From contig JAILFI010000016.1 in the NCBI GenBank assembly GCA_024697655.1, positions 1-13,568 of the forward strand: a stretch of 13,568 bases of DNA. The letters run 5' to 3'. The translations under genes were made by a program, and so were the position numbers. Below the pieces are notes generated by a model. It had not been told where the DNA came from. It ran no database searches and saw only the letters and a list, made by a program, of their open reading frames with translations. Below, piece after piece: positions 1 through 7,869 of this stretch (the stretch's first letter is position 1; each line of letters opens with the position of its first letter). The DNA comes from Clostridiales bacterium. GTDB lineage: Bacteria > Bacillota_A > Clostridia > Peptostreptococcales > Anaerovoracaceae.

Positions 1-43
1 GTATGATCTTACGAGGGGCCGTATCACCTGGAGGAGCAAATAG
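1..43 (+). CDS. infA: Translation initiation factor IF-1, C-terminal end (partial)
   Basis: Only the last 13 codons and the stop are inside the window; the gene begins upstream. Read from base 2, the frame gives YDLTRGRITWRSK and a TAG stop at 41-43. That is the typical IF-1 C-terminus (family form PYDLxxGRITxRxK). IF-1 is a small OB-fold protein that sits in the ribosomal A site of the 30S subunit during initiation. Its place directly before rpmJ is the usual bacterial order, and rpmJ starts 30 bases after this stop. The assignment rests on a short peptide, but motif and context agree. Confidence 0.9.
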   Translation, partial: YDLTRGRITWRSK

Positions 44-70
44 CTCACGGCAGACAACGTAGGAGGTTGA

Positions 71-212
<142 letters not shown>

Positions 213-360
213 AAATCGTTGCGCAAAGCAATGGGCAACGACTGCGATTCTGCGATTCCGCAAACGCGCACAAAGTTATAACAGCCGCTGGGAAGCGGCA
301 GAACACATCCCGTTTATATCGCTCAGATTTGCGACGGAAGATGGGAACAGGAGGAAACGT
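213..360 (+). promoter_or_regulatory. Structured mRNA leader before rpsM (possible ribosomal-protein autoregulation)
   Basis: This is an unusually long spacer for a ribosomal operon (rpmJ to rpsM, 173 bases). It holds three perfect inverted repeats: TCGTTGC (216-222) with GCAACGA (235-241), TGCG (251-254) with CGCA (259-262), and GCCGCT (284-289) with AGCGGC (294-299) around a GGGA loop. The octamer TGCGATTC is present twice in tandem at about 243-258. No U-tract follows any stem, so they do not look like terminators. In E. coli, S4 represses the alpha operon by binding the leader before rpsM; a similar role is possible here but is inference. An AGGAGG shortly before 361 serves rpsM. Confidence 0.45.
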
Positions 361-732
361 ATGGCACGTATAGCCGGTGTAGACTTACCAAGAGAAAAAC
401 GTGTCGAGATCGGCCTGACCTATATCTATGGTATTGGCAGGAAGACCGCGACCGAGATCCTGGCAAAGACCGGGATCGATCCCAGCACGAGGGTCAAAGA
501 CCTGTCCGAGGAAGAAGTCGGTAAGATCCGTAAGGTCATCGACGAAGAGTACATGGTGGAAGGTGATCTCAGAAGAGATACTTCCCTGAACATCAAGAGA
601 CTCATGGAGATCGGATGCTACAGAGGTATCCGTCACAGAAGAAATCTTCCTGTCCGCGGACAGAAGACCAAGACGAACGCCAGAACTCGTAAGGGTCCCA
701 AGAAGACCGTGGGACGCAAGAAGAAGGCGTAA
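361..732 (+). CDS. rpsM: 30S ribosomal protein S13
   Basis: A 123-residue protein beginning [21 protein letters not shown], the canonical S13 N-terminus, with the usual helix-turn-helix core ([11 protein letters not shown] at about 25-35; GDLRRD and [10 protein letters not shown] at about 68-94) and a basic tail ending in [13 protein letters not shown]13 sits in the head of the 30S subunit, contacts 16S rRNA and the P-site tRNA, and forms bridges to the large subunit. Length is normal. The ATG follows an AGGAGG. It is the first gene after the structured leader and begins the rpsM-rpsK-rpsD-rpoA-rplQ set; rpsK starts 15 bases after its stop. Confidence 0.99.
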   Translation: MARIAGVDLPREKRVEIGLTYIYGIGRKTATEILAKTGIDPSTRVKDLSEEEVGKIRKVIDEEYMVEGDLRRDTSLNIKRLMEIGCYRGIRHRRNLPVRGQKTKTNARTRKGPKKTVGRKKKA

Positions 733-747
733 GGAGGTGCATGGATC

Positions 748-1146
748 ATGGCAAAGCAAGTTAAGAAAACGGTCAGAAAAAAGAGAAGAGAACGTAAGAA
801 TATCGAGAAGGGCCAGGCCCATATCCAGGCCACGTTCAACAATACGCTGGTCACTCTGACGGATATGGAAGGAAATGCACTTTCCTGGTCCAGCGCCGGT
901 GCGCAGGGCTTCAAGGGTTCCAGAAAATCCACTCCCTTCGCCGCGGCGACCGCAGCGGAAGAGGCTGCGAAGGCTGCTATGGAGCACGGCCTTAAGACTG
1001 TCGAAGTCTATGTCAAGGGCCCCGGTTCCGGTAGAGACAGCGCGATCAGAGCTCTTCAGACAGCGGGTCTGCAGATCACTATGATCAAGGACATCACACC
1101 CATCCCGCACAACGGATGCAGACCGCCCAAGAGAAGAAGAGTCTGA
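748..1146 (+). CDS. rpsK: 30S ribosomal protein S11
   Basis: A 132-residue protein with the S11 signature: a basic N-terminus ([17 protein letters not shown]), then the core motifs [45 protein letters not shown] and the C-terminal [16 protein letters not shown]11 lies on the 30S platform next to S18 and helps shape the mRNA exit and Shine-Dalgarno site. The ATG at 748 is preferred over an ATG at 741, which is out of frame and closes after seven codons; AAGGAGG lies at 731-737. It is 15 bases after rpsM and 19 before rpsD, so co-transcription is expected. Confidence 0.99.
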   Translation: MAKQVKKTVRKKRRERKNIEKGQAHIQATFNNTLVTLTDMEGNALSWSSAGAQGFKGSRKSTPFAAATAAEEAAKAAMEHGLKTVEVYVKGPGSGRDSAIRALQTAGLQITMIKDITPIPHNGCRPPKRRRV

Positions 1147-1165
1147 TTGAAAGGAGGAAACGAAC

Positions 1166-1756
1166 ATGGCAGTGAATAGAGATCCGATTTTGAAAAGATG
1201 CAGATCCCTGCAGATCGATCCCAGCCACATGGGAATCTTCAAAGAATCGAAGAGAACGCCGCATAGAAATCAGTACAAGAAGATGAGCGAATACGGTCTC
1301 CAGCTCCGCGAGAAGCAGAGAGCGAAGTTCATCTACGGCGTCCTTGAAAAGCAGTTCAGAAATACATTTGAAAAGGCGGCGAACAAGAAGGGCATCACCG
1401 GTGAAAACCTGCTGGTCATGCTGGAAGAAAGACTGGATAACGTCGTCTACAGAATGGGCCTTTGCACCACAAGAAGAGAAGCCAGACAGCTTGTCAACCA
1501 CCGTCACTACACGGTCAACGGCAAGATCGTCAACATTCCTTCCTATCAGGTCAAACCCGGCGATGTCATCGCGGTCAAGGAAAAGAGCCAGTCCTCTCCG
1601 AAGTTCAAGGAGATCAAGGACATGGAAGTCGGTGTTCCCGGCTGGCTGAGCGTTGACCGTGACAAGCTCGAAGGCAAGGTCCTCGATCATCCGACCAGAG
1701 ACATGATCGACACTCCGATCGAAGAGCATCTGATCGTCGAATTGTATTCGAAGTAA
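1166..1756 (+). CDS. rpsD: 30S ribosomal protein S4 (zinc-free form)
   Basis: A 196-residue protein of the S4 family, slightly shorter than the roughly 200-210 residues of many homologues. The S4 RNA-binding domain spans about residues 92-150 ([41 protein letters not shown]). The N-terminal region contains a single cysteine, C12, so the four-cysteine zinc knuckle of C+ S4 proteins is absent. S4 nucleates assembly of the 30S body and in several bacteria represses its own mRNA. The ATG follows AAAGGAGG and lies 19 bases after rpsK. A 50-base AT-richer gap with a small inverted repeat follows before rpoA. Confidence 0.98.
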   Translation: MAVNRDPILKRCRSLQIDPSHMGIFKESKRTPHRNQYKKMSEYGLQLREKQRAKFIYGVLEKQFRNTFEKAANKKGITGENLLVMLEERLDNVVYRMGLCTTRREARQLVNHRHYTVNGKIVNIPSYQVKPGDVIAVKEKSQSSPKFKEIKDMEVGVPGWLSVDRDKLEGKVLDHPTRDMIDTPIEEHLIVELYSK

Positions 1757-1763
1757 TCCTTTT

Positions 1764-1782
1764 CAACAATATGAGTTTGTTG
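1764..1782 (+). other. Small inverted repeat in the rpsD-rpoA spacer
   Basis: CAACAA (1764-1769) and TTGTTG (1777-1782) are perfect inverted repeats around a seven-base loop. The stem is AT-rich with no U-tract, so termination is unlikely. It could mark an RNA-processing site or be chance. Confidence 0.3.
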
Positions 1783-1806
1783 GTATTTGAATAAGGAGGA
1801 AAACTG

Positions 1807-2757
1807 ATGATCGAAATTGAAAAGCCGACGATCGAATGCGTATTTTCCGACGAAGACCCCAATTACGGGAAATTCGTTGTTGAGCCTCTGGAAAGAGGCT
1901 ACGGCACCACTCTGGGCAACAGCATGAGAAGGATCCTTCTGAGCTCCCTGCCCGGCGCCGCAGTCACCTCGATCAAGATCGACGGGATACTCCATGAGTT
2001 TTCGACCATTCCCGGTGTCAAAGAGGATGTGACGGAGATCGTCCTCAACCTCAAGAAGCTGGCGGTCAAACTCAGCGGCGCAGCGGATACCAAACGGGTC
2101 ACGATCAATGAAGTCGGCCCGAAGGAAGTCACCGCAGCGGATATCAAAGGAGATATCGATGTCGAGATCTTCAATCCGGATCTGCACATCGCGACGCTCG
2201 ATGAGAACGCATCCCTGATCATGGAGATCAATCTGTCCAAAGGCCGCGGCTATGTCCTGGCGGAACAGAACAAAGATGAGAACACTCCCATCGCAGTGAT
2301 CCCCGTGGACAGCATCTATACGCCGGTGCGCAGAGTGAACTTCACCGTGGAGAACACCCGCGTCGGACAGGTCACAGACTACGATAAACTGATCCTCGAG
2401 ATCTGGACCGATGGCAGCATTTCGCCCAGCGAAGGCGTTTCCATCGGCGCGAAGATCATGCAGGAGCATCTGGACCTGTTCATCAAGCTGGACACAAGCA
2501 CAGAGGATATGGAGATCCTCGTCGCCAAGGAAGAAGATCAGATCGCCAAAGCGCTCGATCTGACCATCGAAGAGCTGGAACTTTCCGTCCGTTCCTTCAA
2601 CTGCCTGAAGAGAGCATCCATCAACACGGTGGAAGAACTCACGCAGCGCACGGAAGAGGATATGATGAAGGTCCGCAACCTCGGCAAGAAGTCGCTTGAT
2701 GAAGTAAAGCAGAAACTTGCAGAACTCGGCCTTTCCCTGATGCAGTCTGAGGAATAG
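1807..2757 (+). CDS. rpoA: DNA-directed RNA polymerase subunit alpha
   Basis: A 316-residue protein of normal length. The N-terminal dimerisation domain (about 1-230) shows the family motif [20 protein letters not shown] at about residues 27-46 and [13 protein letters not shown] linker of about 25 residues leads to the C-terminal domain (about 245-312) with RSFNCLKRA starting at 262 and [11 protein letters not shown], the helix-hairpin-helix that binds UP-element DNA and activators; R262 corresponds to the DNA-contacting arginine of E. coli alpha. The alpha dimer is the platform on which beta and beta' assemble. The ATG follows AAGGAGG about seven bases upstream. Its place between rpsD and rplQ is the conserved order. 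Confidence 0.99.
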   Translation: MIEIEKPTIECVFSDEDPNYGKFVVEPLERGYGTTLGNSMRRILLSSLPGAAVTSIKIDGILHEFSTIPGVKEDVTEIVLNLKKLAVKLSGAADTKRVTINEVGPKEVTAADIKGDIDVEIFNPDLHIATLDENASLIMEINLSKGRGYVLAEQNKDENTPIAVIPVDSIYTPVRRVNFTVENTRVGQVTDYDKLILEIWTDGSISPSEGVSIGAKIMQEHLDLFIKLDTSTEDMEILVAKEEDQIAKALDLTIEELELSVRSFNCLKRASINTVEELTQRTEEDMMKVRNLGKKSLDEVKQKLAELGLSLMQSEE

Positions 2758-2790
2758 GGCAGTAACGAGTAGACGAAAGGAGATAATGAT

Positions 2791-3132
2791 ATGCCGGGCT
2801 ATAGAAAACTGGGCAGATCTTCCGACCATAGAAAGGCCATGCTGAGAAACCTGGTGACCGACCTTCTGAGAGAAGAGCGCATCACGACCACCAAGTTCAG
2901 AGCGAAGGAAGCCGGAAGAGAAGCGGAAAAAATGATCACACTGGCCAAGAAGGGCGACCTCGCAGCAAGACGTCAGGTCATCGCGTACCTGTATGATGAG
3001 GACGTCGTCAGCAAGCTGTTTGACGACATCGCGCCCCGCTATGAGGACCGCAACGGTGGTTACACCCGTATCCTCAAGCTTGGTCCCAGGAGAGGCGACG
3101 CGGCTGAGGAAGTCTTCCTCGAGCTGGTATAG
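2791..3132 (+). CDS. rplQ: 50S ribosomal protein L17
   Basis: A 113-residue protein of the short bacterial L17 form. It starts [20 protein letters not shown], the family signature, followed by [14 protein letters not shown] (about 21-34), a helical middle containing [18 protein letters not shown] residues, and the C-terminal [19 protein letters not shown]17 lies near the peptide exit tunnel of the 50S subunit. The start is fixed by AAAGGAGA; an ATG five bases upstream is out of frame. It is the last gene of the operon and an intrinsic terminator follows 27 bases after the stop. Confidence 0.99.
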   Translation: MPGYRKLGRSSDHRKAMLRNLVTDLLREERITTTKFRAKEAGREAEKMITLAKKGDLAARRQVIAYLYDEDVVSKLFDDIAPRYEDRNGGYTRILKLGPRRGDAAEEVFLELV

Positions 3133-3158
3133 TCTTTCGGATCGAAAGGTAAAAAGAG

Positions 3159-3189
3159 CAGCACTGCCGGTGACGGCGGTGCTGTTTTT
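3159..3189 (+). terminator. Intrinsic terminator ending the ribosomal operon
   Basis: An 11-base-pair stem, CAGCACTGCCG (3159-3169) with CGGCGGTGCTG (3174-3184), one T-G wobble, GTGA loop, followed by TTTTT at 3185-3189. A smaller perfect hairpin, CTTTCG (3134-3139) with CGAAAG (3143-3148), lies between it and the rplQ stop. Confidence 0.93.
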
Positions 3190-3193
3190 CCGT

Positions 3194-3224
3194 AAAGGAG
3201 AGGCGCAGGGAGGCGCCAAAGAAG
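3194..3224 (+). promoter_or_regulatory. Ribosome binding region of the CLC gene with an internal hairpin
   Basis: Two candidate Shine-Dalgarno sequences precede the ATG at 3225: AAAGGAG at 3194-3200 and GGGAGG at 3208-3213. GGCGC (3202-3206) and GCGCC (3213-3217) form a perfect five-pair hairpin with loop AGGGAG. If the stem forms, AAAGGAG is brought to an effective distance of eight bases from the start, whereas its linear distance (24 bases) is too long. The unfolded alternative uses GGGAGG with an 11-base spacing. Confidence 0.5.
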
Positions 3225-4562
3225 ATGGGAAGCAGCAAGCGCAACACCAAATGGGCGAGACGTCTGCGGTACGGACTGGTCTTGAAAGGCATGGCAGTCG
3301 GTGCCGCGGCCGGTGTTGTGGTGTCGCTATTCCGTTTTGCGCTCCAGGAAGCGGAACCGCTCCGGTGGGCGCTGCTTGAGTATGCGAAGACGAGTCTTCC
3401 GCACGCGCTGCTCGGCGGGCTGCTCCTTGCGGCAGCTTTCCTCGGGACCTGTCTGTGTCTGCACTACGCACCGCTGGCAGGCGGTTCCGGGATCCCGCAG
3501 CTCAAAGGAGAACTGATCGACGAGATCGAGGAGAACTGGTGGAAGACCCTCGCGGCGAAGATCCTCGGCGGGTGTCTGTGCATCGGCGCGGGACTGTCGC
3601 TCGGGCGGGAAGGTCCCAGCATTCAGATCGGCGCTATGGTCGGCAAGGGCATGGCGCGTCTTGCAGGCCGCGGACGCCGCGAAGAAAAGTACTTGATGAC
3701 CTGCGGTGCCGGGGCAGGGCTTGCATGTGCGTTCGGGGCGCCGCTCGCCGGCACGGTCTTTGTCCTGGAGGAACTGCTCAGCACGTTCTCGATCGAGATC
3801 CTGCTGTCCACCTGGATGGCGTCGATGATCGCGGATTTTGTCGCCAAAGTCATCTTCGGTCTGAAACCGGTCTTCGCGCTTCGTATCGAAGAAGTGCTGC
3901 CGCTGAAATATTACTGGATGGTCCTGCTGCTCGGTGTGCTGCTCGGTGCCCTCGGTGTGGCGTATAATAAAGTGACGGAATGGATGCAGGATCTGTACGC
4001 GAAGATCCCGAACAGATACGTCAGGCTCGTGCTGCCGTTCCTGCTCGTTGTACCGTTCGCGCTCTTCTATCCCATGGCGCTCGGCAGCGGCCACTATCTG
4101 GTGGACCAGTCCGCTTCGGATATGTTCACGGTCAGGGCGTTGCTGGTGCTGCTCGCCGTCCGGTTCTTCTTCTCGATCTTCAGCTTTGCGTCCGGGGCGC
4201 CCGGCGGGATCTTCCTGCCGCTTCTCGTGCTCGGGGCAGTCGCCTCCGGCGCATATGCGCAGGTGATGACGGACTGCTGCGGACTGATGCCGATTTATAT
4301 CGGGACATTCGTGATGATGGGGATGACCGGTCTGTTCTCCGCCATCGTCCGGTCTCCGCTCACCGGGATCATCCTGCTCACGGAGATGGGCGGCGATTAT
4401 GCGAACTTCCTGGCTCTCAGCCTGGTAGCCTTCACGTCCTACGTCGTTGCGGATCTGCTGCGCGGCAGGCCGATCTACGATCAGTTGCTTGACCGGATGC
4501 TGGCAGGCAGCAATCCGGAGAAAAAGAAGGGTCCTGCGGCAGCAAAAGGCAGAACATCATAA
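3225..4562 (+). CDS. CLC-family chloride/proton antiporter (ClcA-like)
   Basis: A 445-residue integral membrane protein with all CLC signature motifs: GSGIP at 87-91 (chloride-binding serine S88 region), GREGP at 127-131 with gating glutamate E129, LEE at 181-183 with the internal proton glutamate E183, GAPGGIFLP at 324-332 (F330), and Y418 in RPIY, matching S107, E148, E203, F357 and Y445 of E. coli ClcA as I recall them. Both glutamates point to a 2Cl-/H+ exchanger rather than a channel. There is no CBS domain. Hydrophobic helices cover about residues 15-425, with a short basic tail. It lies after the ribosomal terminator with no clear own promoter, so leaky read-through may contribute. Family members serve in extreme acid resistance and ion balance; the role here is unknown. 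Arginine codons are mixed (CGG, CGC, CGT, AGA, AGG). Confidence 0.94.
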   Translation: MGSSKRNTKWARRLRYGLVLKGMAVGAAAGVVVSLFRFALQEAEPLRWALLEYAKTSLPHALLGGLLLAAAFLGTCLCLHYAPLAGGSGIPQLKGELIDEIEENWWKTLAAKILGGCLCIGAGLSLGREGPSIQIGAMVGKGMARLAGRGRREEKYLMTCGAGAGLACAFGAPLAGTVFVLEELLSTFSIEILLSTWMASMIADFVAKVIFGLKPVFALRIEEVLPLKYYWMVLLLGVLLGALGVAYNKVTEWMQDLYAKIPNRYVRLVLPFLLVVPFALFYPMALGSGHYLVDQSASDMFTVRALLVLLAVRFFFSIFSFASGAPGGIFLPLLVLGAVASGAYAQVMTDCCGLMPIYIGTFVMMGMTGLFSAIVRSPLTGIILLTEMGGDYANFLALSLVAFTSYVVADLLRGRPIYDQLLDRMLAGSNPEKKKGPAAAKGRTS

Positions 4563-4592
4563 AACCCGTTTATGTAAATTAAAAAGAAAACG

Positions 4593-6671
4593 ATGAAAAA
4601 TCAACGTTCAACGACATTGACAAAGCCGGAGATCCTGGCACCGGCAGGCGGCATGCCGCAGCTTATCGCCGCTGTGGAAAACGGGGCGGACGCCGTCTAT
4701 CTGGGCGGTCCGTCCTTTAATGCGCGCATGCAGGCCGGCAACTTCGATGAAGAAACGTTCAGGGAAGCGGTCCGCTATGCGCATGTGCGCGGAGTGAAGA
4801 TCTACGTGACGATGAACACCCTGCTGACGGACGAAGATCTGCCGGCTGCCTGGGAGGCGGCCAAACAGATGTATGCGGCCGGCGCAGACGGCTTCATCAT
4901 CCAGGACCTGGGGCTTGGCCGGATGCTGCGGGAGCATCTGCCCGGCGCGAAGCTGCATCTCTCGACGCAGGCGACCGTGTACAATCTGGAAGGTGTGCGC
5001 ACCGCGGCGGCACTCGGCTATGAGCGCGTTGTGCTGTCCCGCGAACTGACGCTGCCTGAGATCCGCGAGATCTGCGCGGCGGGCTTGGCGGAGATCGAGG
5101 TCTTCGTACACGGCGCTCTGTGCATGTGCTATTCGGGGCAGTGCCAGATGAGCCGCGCCATCGGCGGCCGCAGTGCCAACAAGGGAGCGTGCGCGCAGCC
5201 GTGCAGGCTGCCGTACAGAGATGAAACCGGAAGGACCGCACACTTCCTCAGCCCCAAGGACATGTGTCAGATCGACCATCTCGGGGAACTGACCGAAGCA
5301 GGCGTCCGGTCGTTCAAAATCGAGGGGCGCATGAAATCGCCGGAATATGTGGCGACGGTGGTCCGGATCTACCGCAAGTATCTGGATCTGTTCATGGAGA
5401 ACGGCGGTTACACGGTCAATGCAGAGGACAAAGAATCGCTTCTTAAGGTCTTCAACAGGGAAGGGTTTTCCGACGCGTATTATAAAGCTGCGCCTGAAAG
5501 CGTCTGCGGGGCGCAGGCGATGCCGTTCACAGGAAAAGATATCAAGCGGATGATGGCATTGGCGACGCCGAAAAACAGCGGGCTCTATGCAGGCAGGATA
5601 CTGCGGCAGAAAGGGGTACTCGCGGATGTCCGCCTCGACCGGCCGGTCGGAATGGGAGATGTCATCGAGATCCGCCCTGCGGACGGGCTCGGCAGGAATG
5701 TCACGGCGACCGTGACGTATCTGAAGCCGCTGGCGGGCAGATCCGGACAACAGGGGGAAACGGTCCGGCTCGGCGATGTCAAAGAGAGAGTCCTGCCCGA
5801 AGATAAAGTGTATCTGATCAGAGATGCCCGCCTGATGGAACAGGCGCAAAAGGACAGTCTGCCGAATACCCGCAGGGTCCCTGTACAGATGCGGTTCGGA
5901 GCGGTGCCGGGTGCGCCGGCGTGGCTGTCTGTCTGCTGTGCGGACGGACAGGCGGAAGTGCGGATCCGGGACGAAGCGCCGTGCGAAAAAGCACAGAGTA
6001 AAGGACCCGATCTTGTCAGGATCGGGGAGCAGCTGCGCAAAACCGGCGGGACGCCGTTCGAAGCGGACAGGGTGGACTTGTTTATCGACGACAGCGTCTT
6101 CCTGCCGGTATCAGTGATCAACCGGCTGCGGCGCGAAGCGCTGGAGCAGCTGGAAGAAGAACTTGGCGGCAGAACTGCTGCCAAGGCCGGGGCATTGCCT
6201 GTTGATGAAAAGCGTCTCCTTGAAGATATCGAAAAAAGGATGCCGCTGGAGGCGCCCGCACCAGTCCCGGAAGAGGCGAGACGGTTCAGCGTTGTGACGC
6301 GCGGTGCGGAGGACGAGGAACTGGCGCGGATCGCCGCTTTTGCGGAGCAGGCTGCATCGCCGGCCGCCGGGGAACAGCCGCCGGTGTATCTCAACAACCC
6401 CGGATGGATCAAGCGGCTCACGGATGCCGGAGTGACGGTCTGGCTGGGAAACGGACTCAATGTGACCAACCGGCAGGCTGCCCGCGCACTGGAGGAACTC
6501 GGCGCGCATGTGGCGGCGTATTCTACGGAGGAACTGCCGCAGGAGCAGGTCCGTGACCTGATGATCACCGAGTATCCGATCCTGGCAAAGACGCTTACGG
6601 ACCGCAAAGGGGTGACCTACCTGGTGGAGGGGGATCCAAAAAGCCGGCGGCATTACATCCGGCGCCGCTGA
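4593..6671 (+). CDS. U32-family protein, probable rRNA/tRNA hydroxylation factor (RlhA-like)
   Basis: A 692-residue protein annotated in databases as U32 collagenase-like. The N-terminal TIM-barrel-like region (about 10-270) has PEILAPAGG, NGADAVYLGGPSFNAR and EIEVFVHGALC, then the cysteine cluster C177, C179, C184, C200 and C204 in ALCMCYSGQC and GACAQPCR. E. coli members RlhA and TrhP hydroxylate 23S rRNA C2501 and tRNA uridine and need these cysteines and iron-sulfur biogenesis. The length and a middle segment (about 370-500) fit the long RlhA/DUF3656 group. The C-terminus ends in SRRHYIRRR with no cysteine after about residue 470, whereas many clostridial homologues end in a cysteine-rich segment. 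No Shine-Dalgarno sequence precedes the ATG, 30 bases after the CLC gene, so expression may depend on coupling or be low. Confidence 0.88.
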   Translation: MKNQRSTTLTKPEILAPAGGMPQLIAAVENGADAVYLGGPSFNARMQAGNFDEETFREAVRYAHVRGVKIYVTMNTLLTDEDLPAAWEAAKQMYAAGADGFIIQDLGLGRMLREHLPGAKLHLSTQATVYNLEGVRTAAALGYERVVLSRELTLPEIREICAAGLAEIEVFVHGALCMCYSGQCQMSRAIGGRSANKGACAQPCRLPYRDETGRTAHFLSPKDMCQIDHLGELTEAGVRSFKIEGRMKSPEYVATVVRIYRKYLDLFMENGGYTVNAEDKESLLKVFNREGFSDAYYKAAPESVCGAQAMPFTGKDIKRMMALATPKNSGLYAGRILRQKGVLADVRLDRPVGMGDVIEIRPADGLGRNVTATVTYLKPLAGRSGQQGETVRLGDVKERVLPEDKVYLIRDARLMEQAQKDSLPNTRRVPVQMRFGAVPGAPAWLSVCCADGQAEVRIRDEAPCEKAQSKGPDLVRIGEQLRKTGGTPFEADRVDLFIDDSVFLPVSVINRLRREALEQLEEELGGRTAAKAGALPVDEKRLLEDIEKRMPLEAPAPVPEEARRFSVVTRGAEDEELARIAAFAEQAASPAAGEQPPVYLNNPGWIKRLTDAGVTVWLGNGLNVTNRQAARALEELGAHVAAYSTEELPQEQVRDLMITEYPILAKTLTDRKGVTYLVEGDPKSRRHYIRRR

Positions 6672-6698
6672 GCGATTCCGGGAAGGTAAACGGATAAT

Positions 6699-6733
6699 AA
6701 AAAAGGCTTCCGTACGGAACGGAAGCCTTTTTC
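6699..6733. terminator. Bidirectional intrinsic terminator between convergent genes
   Basis: The stem GGCTTCCGT (6705-6713) with ACGGAAGCC (6719-6727) around loop ACGGA is flanked by an A-run before and TTTTTT after, giving a U-tract on both strands. It serves the U32 gene (plus) and the racemase-like gene (minus), whose stop lies about 20 bases away. Confidence 0.95.
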
Positions 6734-6751
6734 GTTTCTCAATGAATGGTT

Positions 6752-7531
6752 TTAGAAATGTCCGTAGTAGGGAGTCTGTGTCACAGCGTCGTGCGCCCAG
6801 TTGATCAGGGTGATGAAGTCGAATACCGGCAGTCCGGTGGCCTGCTGGACGCGGTACGCATACGGCGGGATATCGCTGCACTCGAGCAGGATCGCGCCGA
6901 CGTCGTCGTGCTCTGTGACGAGCGCCATGGCTGCTTCGACCACGCTGTCGCCGACTTCTTTGTTCTGCAGGTGATCCTTCAGCCTGCGGATGTAGGCAAA
7001 CCCTTCGACATTCTCAAGATCCTGCACGTAGCAGTCTTCCGGCTGCACACCCATTTTGATGAGCATCTCATCCGTGACATTGCCGCCGCTGGCGGTGATG
7101 ATACCGATCTTCTCGCCTTTCTTGAGTCCCATCTTGATCATGGGCAGCTGCAGCATGCTGGTCATGAAAGCAGGTACTTCGAGTGCGTCGGCGATCTCTT
7201 CCTGGAAGTTGGCAAAGAAGCCGCAGGCACCGATGACCGCGCGCACGCCGTCCGCTTCGAGCGCCTTGGCGGCAGCGATGATATCATCCTTGATAGTGGG
7301 GTCGCCTTCGAAGAGCCGTTCGATCTCAAATTCAACTTTCTTATAAAGGACCGGATACTTATAGGTCAATGCATTGACGACATTGCCGGGCATCTTCGGA
7401 TACTGCAGATCGATGGCGACGATGCCGATCGCATGACCCGCGATATAACGCTCGTCCGCGACTCTGTAATACTTGTCCAGGTCTTCGGGGCAATGGATCA
7501 GATCATACTGATTATCGAATTTCTTACTCAT
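6752..7531 (-). CDS. Aspartate/glutamate racemase superfamily protein
   Basis: A 259-residue cytosolic protein with the Asp/Glu/hydantoin racemase fold. It shows IGIVAIDLQYPKMPGNVVNA at about 35-54 (the family PxxPGDxxN stretch), the first catalytic-type cysteine C103 in VIGACGFF, GIITASGG at about 143-150, and the second cysteine C218 in LLECSDIPPY. Paired cysteines act as the two acid/base groups in cofactor-independent amino acid racemases and in hydantoin racemases, so the enzyme should be active, but the substrate cannot be read from sequence. The start is the ATG at 7531 (MSKKFDNQ), preceded by AAGGAG seven bases upstream; an upstream in-frame TTG at 7549 is less likely. It is divergent from the opine dehydrogenase gene with its own promoter, suggesting joint control. 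It is not a typical MurI. Confidence 0.88.
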   Translation of the reverse strand: MSKKFDNQYDLIHCPEDLDKYYRVADERYIAGHAIGIVAIDLQYPKMPGNVVNALTYKYPVLYKKVEFEIERLFEGDPTIKDDIIAAAKALEADGVRAVIGACGFFANFQEEIADALEVPAFMTSMLQLPMIKMGLKKGEKIGIITASGGNVTDEMLIKMGVQPEDCYVQDLENVEGFAYIRRLKDHLQNKEVGDSVVEAAMALVTEHDDVGAILLECSDIPPYAYRVQQATGLPVFDFITLINWAHDAVTQTPYYGHF

Positions 7532-7577
7532 TGTGATCTCCTTGTGCAATAACGTGTCACCAAGTCATCTGTGATGC

Positions 7578-7606
7578 ATTTTATCCTATTGATTCAGAAT
7601 TTTCAA
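7578..7606 (-). promoter_or_regulatory. Promoter for the racemase-like gene
   Basis: On the minus strand, TTGAAA (7606-7601) is followed by a 17-base spacer and TAAAAT (7583-7578), five of six matches at each hexamer. Transcription would start near 7571, giving a leader of about 40 bases with AAGGAG before the ATG at 7531. Confidence 0.75.
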
Positions 7607-7753
7607 TACGGAAACAAAAACCGACAGTTGTTGGATTGCACTTTTGTGAATTCCGGTCAACGGAACCGCAGTAACCGCAACGATGTACAAACCTATCGGG
7701 CAGTAGGGGAACGGGATCTGCGGCAAAGCTTTCCAAAGAGTCTGAAAAAGCGG
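7607..7753. promoter_or_regulatory. Divergent control region with short repeats (possible operators)
   Basis: This is the middle of the 338-base gap between the two divergent genes; I see no gene in it. It holds a perfect 5-5-5 inverted repeat, TTCCG-GTCAA-CGGAA (7651-7665), overlapping a tandem pair AACCGCA (7664-7670 and 7673-7679, nine-base period). Further on, AAAGCTTT (about 7726-7733) is palindromic. They lie between the two outward-facing promoters, where a shared regulator would bind. No regulator gene is in the window, and the sites match no operator I can name with confidence. Confidence 0.35.
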
Positions 7754-7781
7754 TTGCATGGTGTTTTTGAGGTGCTATAAT
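7754..7781 (+). promoter_or_regulatory. Promoter for the opine dehydrogenase-like gene
   Basis: TTGCAT (7754-7759), a 16-base spacer and a perfect TATAAT (7776-7781). Transcription would start near 7788, giving a leader of about 80 bases. Two GGTGAA copies (7785-7790 and 7799-7804, 14 bases apart) lie at the start site and could be regulator half-sites. Confidence 0.8.
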
Positions 7782-7869
7782 ATAGGTGAACGAAATTCGG
7801 TGAAACCAAGTCATTGAATTTAAACCAGTTAATACTTACATCACGATATCTATCAAAGGAGAGGTAAAG

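Noticed and set aside
1687..3471. A 594-codon open frame on the minus strand
   Set aside because: It lies antisense to rpoA, rplQ and part of the CLC gene, which are certain. Its translation resembles no protein family and follows from the codon pattern of the plus-strand genes.
4617..4645. TTGACA inside the start of the U32 gene
   Set aside because: No acceptable -10 element lies 16-18 bases downstream, and it would begin transcription inside the gene.
7644..7661. A TTGTGAA half-site resembling a Rex (redox repressor) operator
   Set aside because: The second half at the expected distance reads GGTCAAC rather than TTCACAA, so the palindrome is not formed.
7571..7814. Short open frames on both strands (69 and 77 codons) in the divergent spacer
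   Set aside because: Neither has a Shine-Dalgarno sequence or protein-like composition, and both overlap the promoters of the flanking genes.
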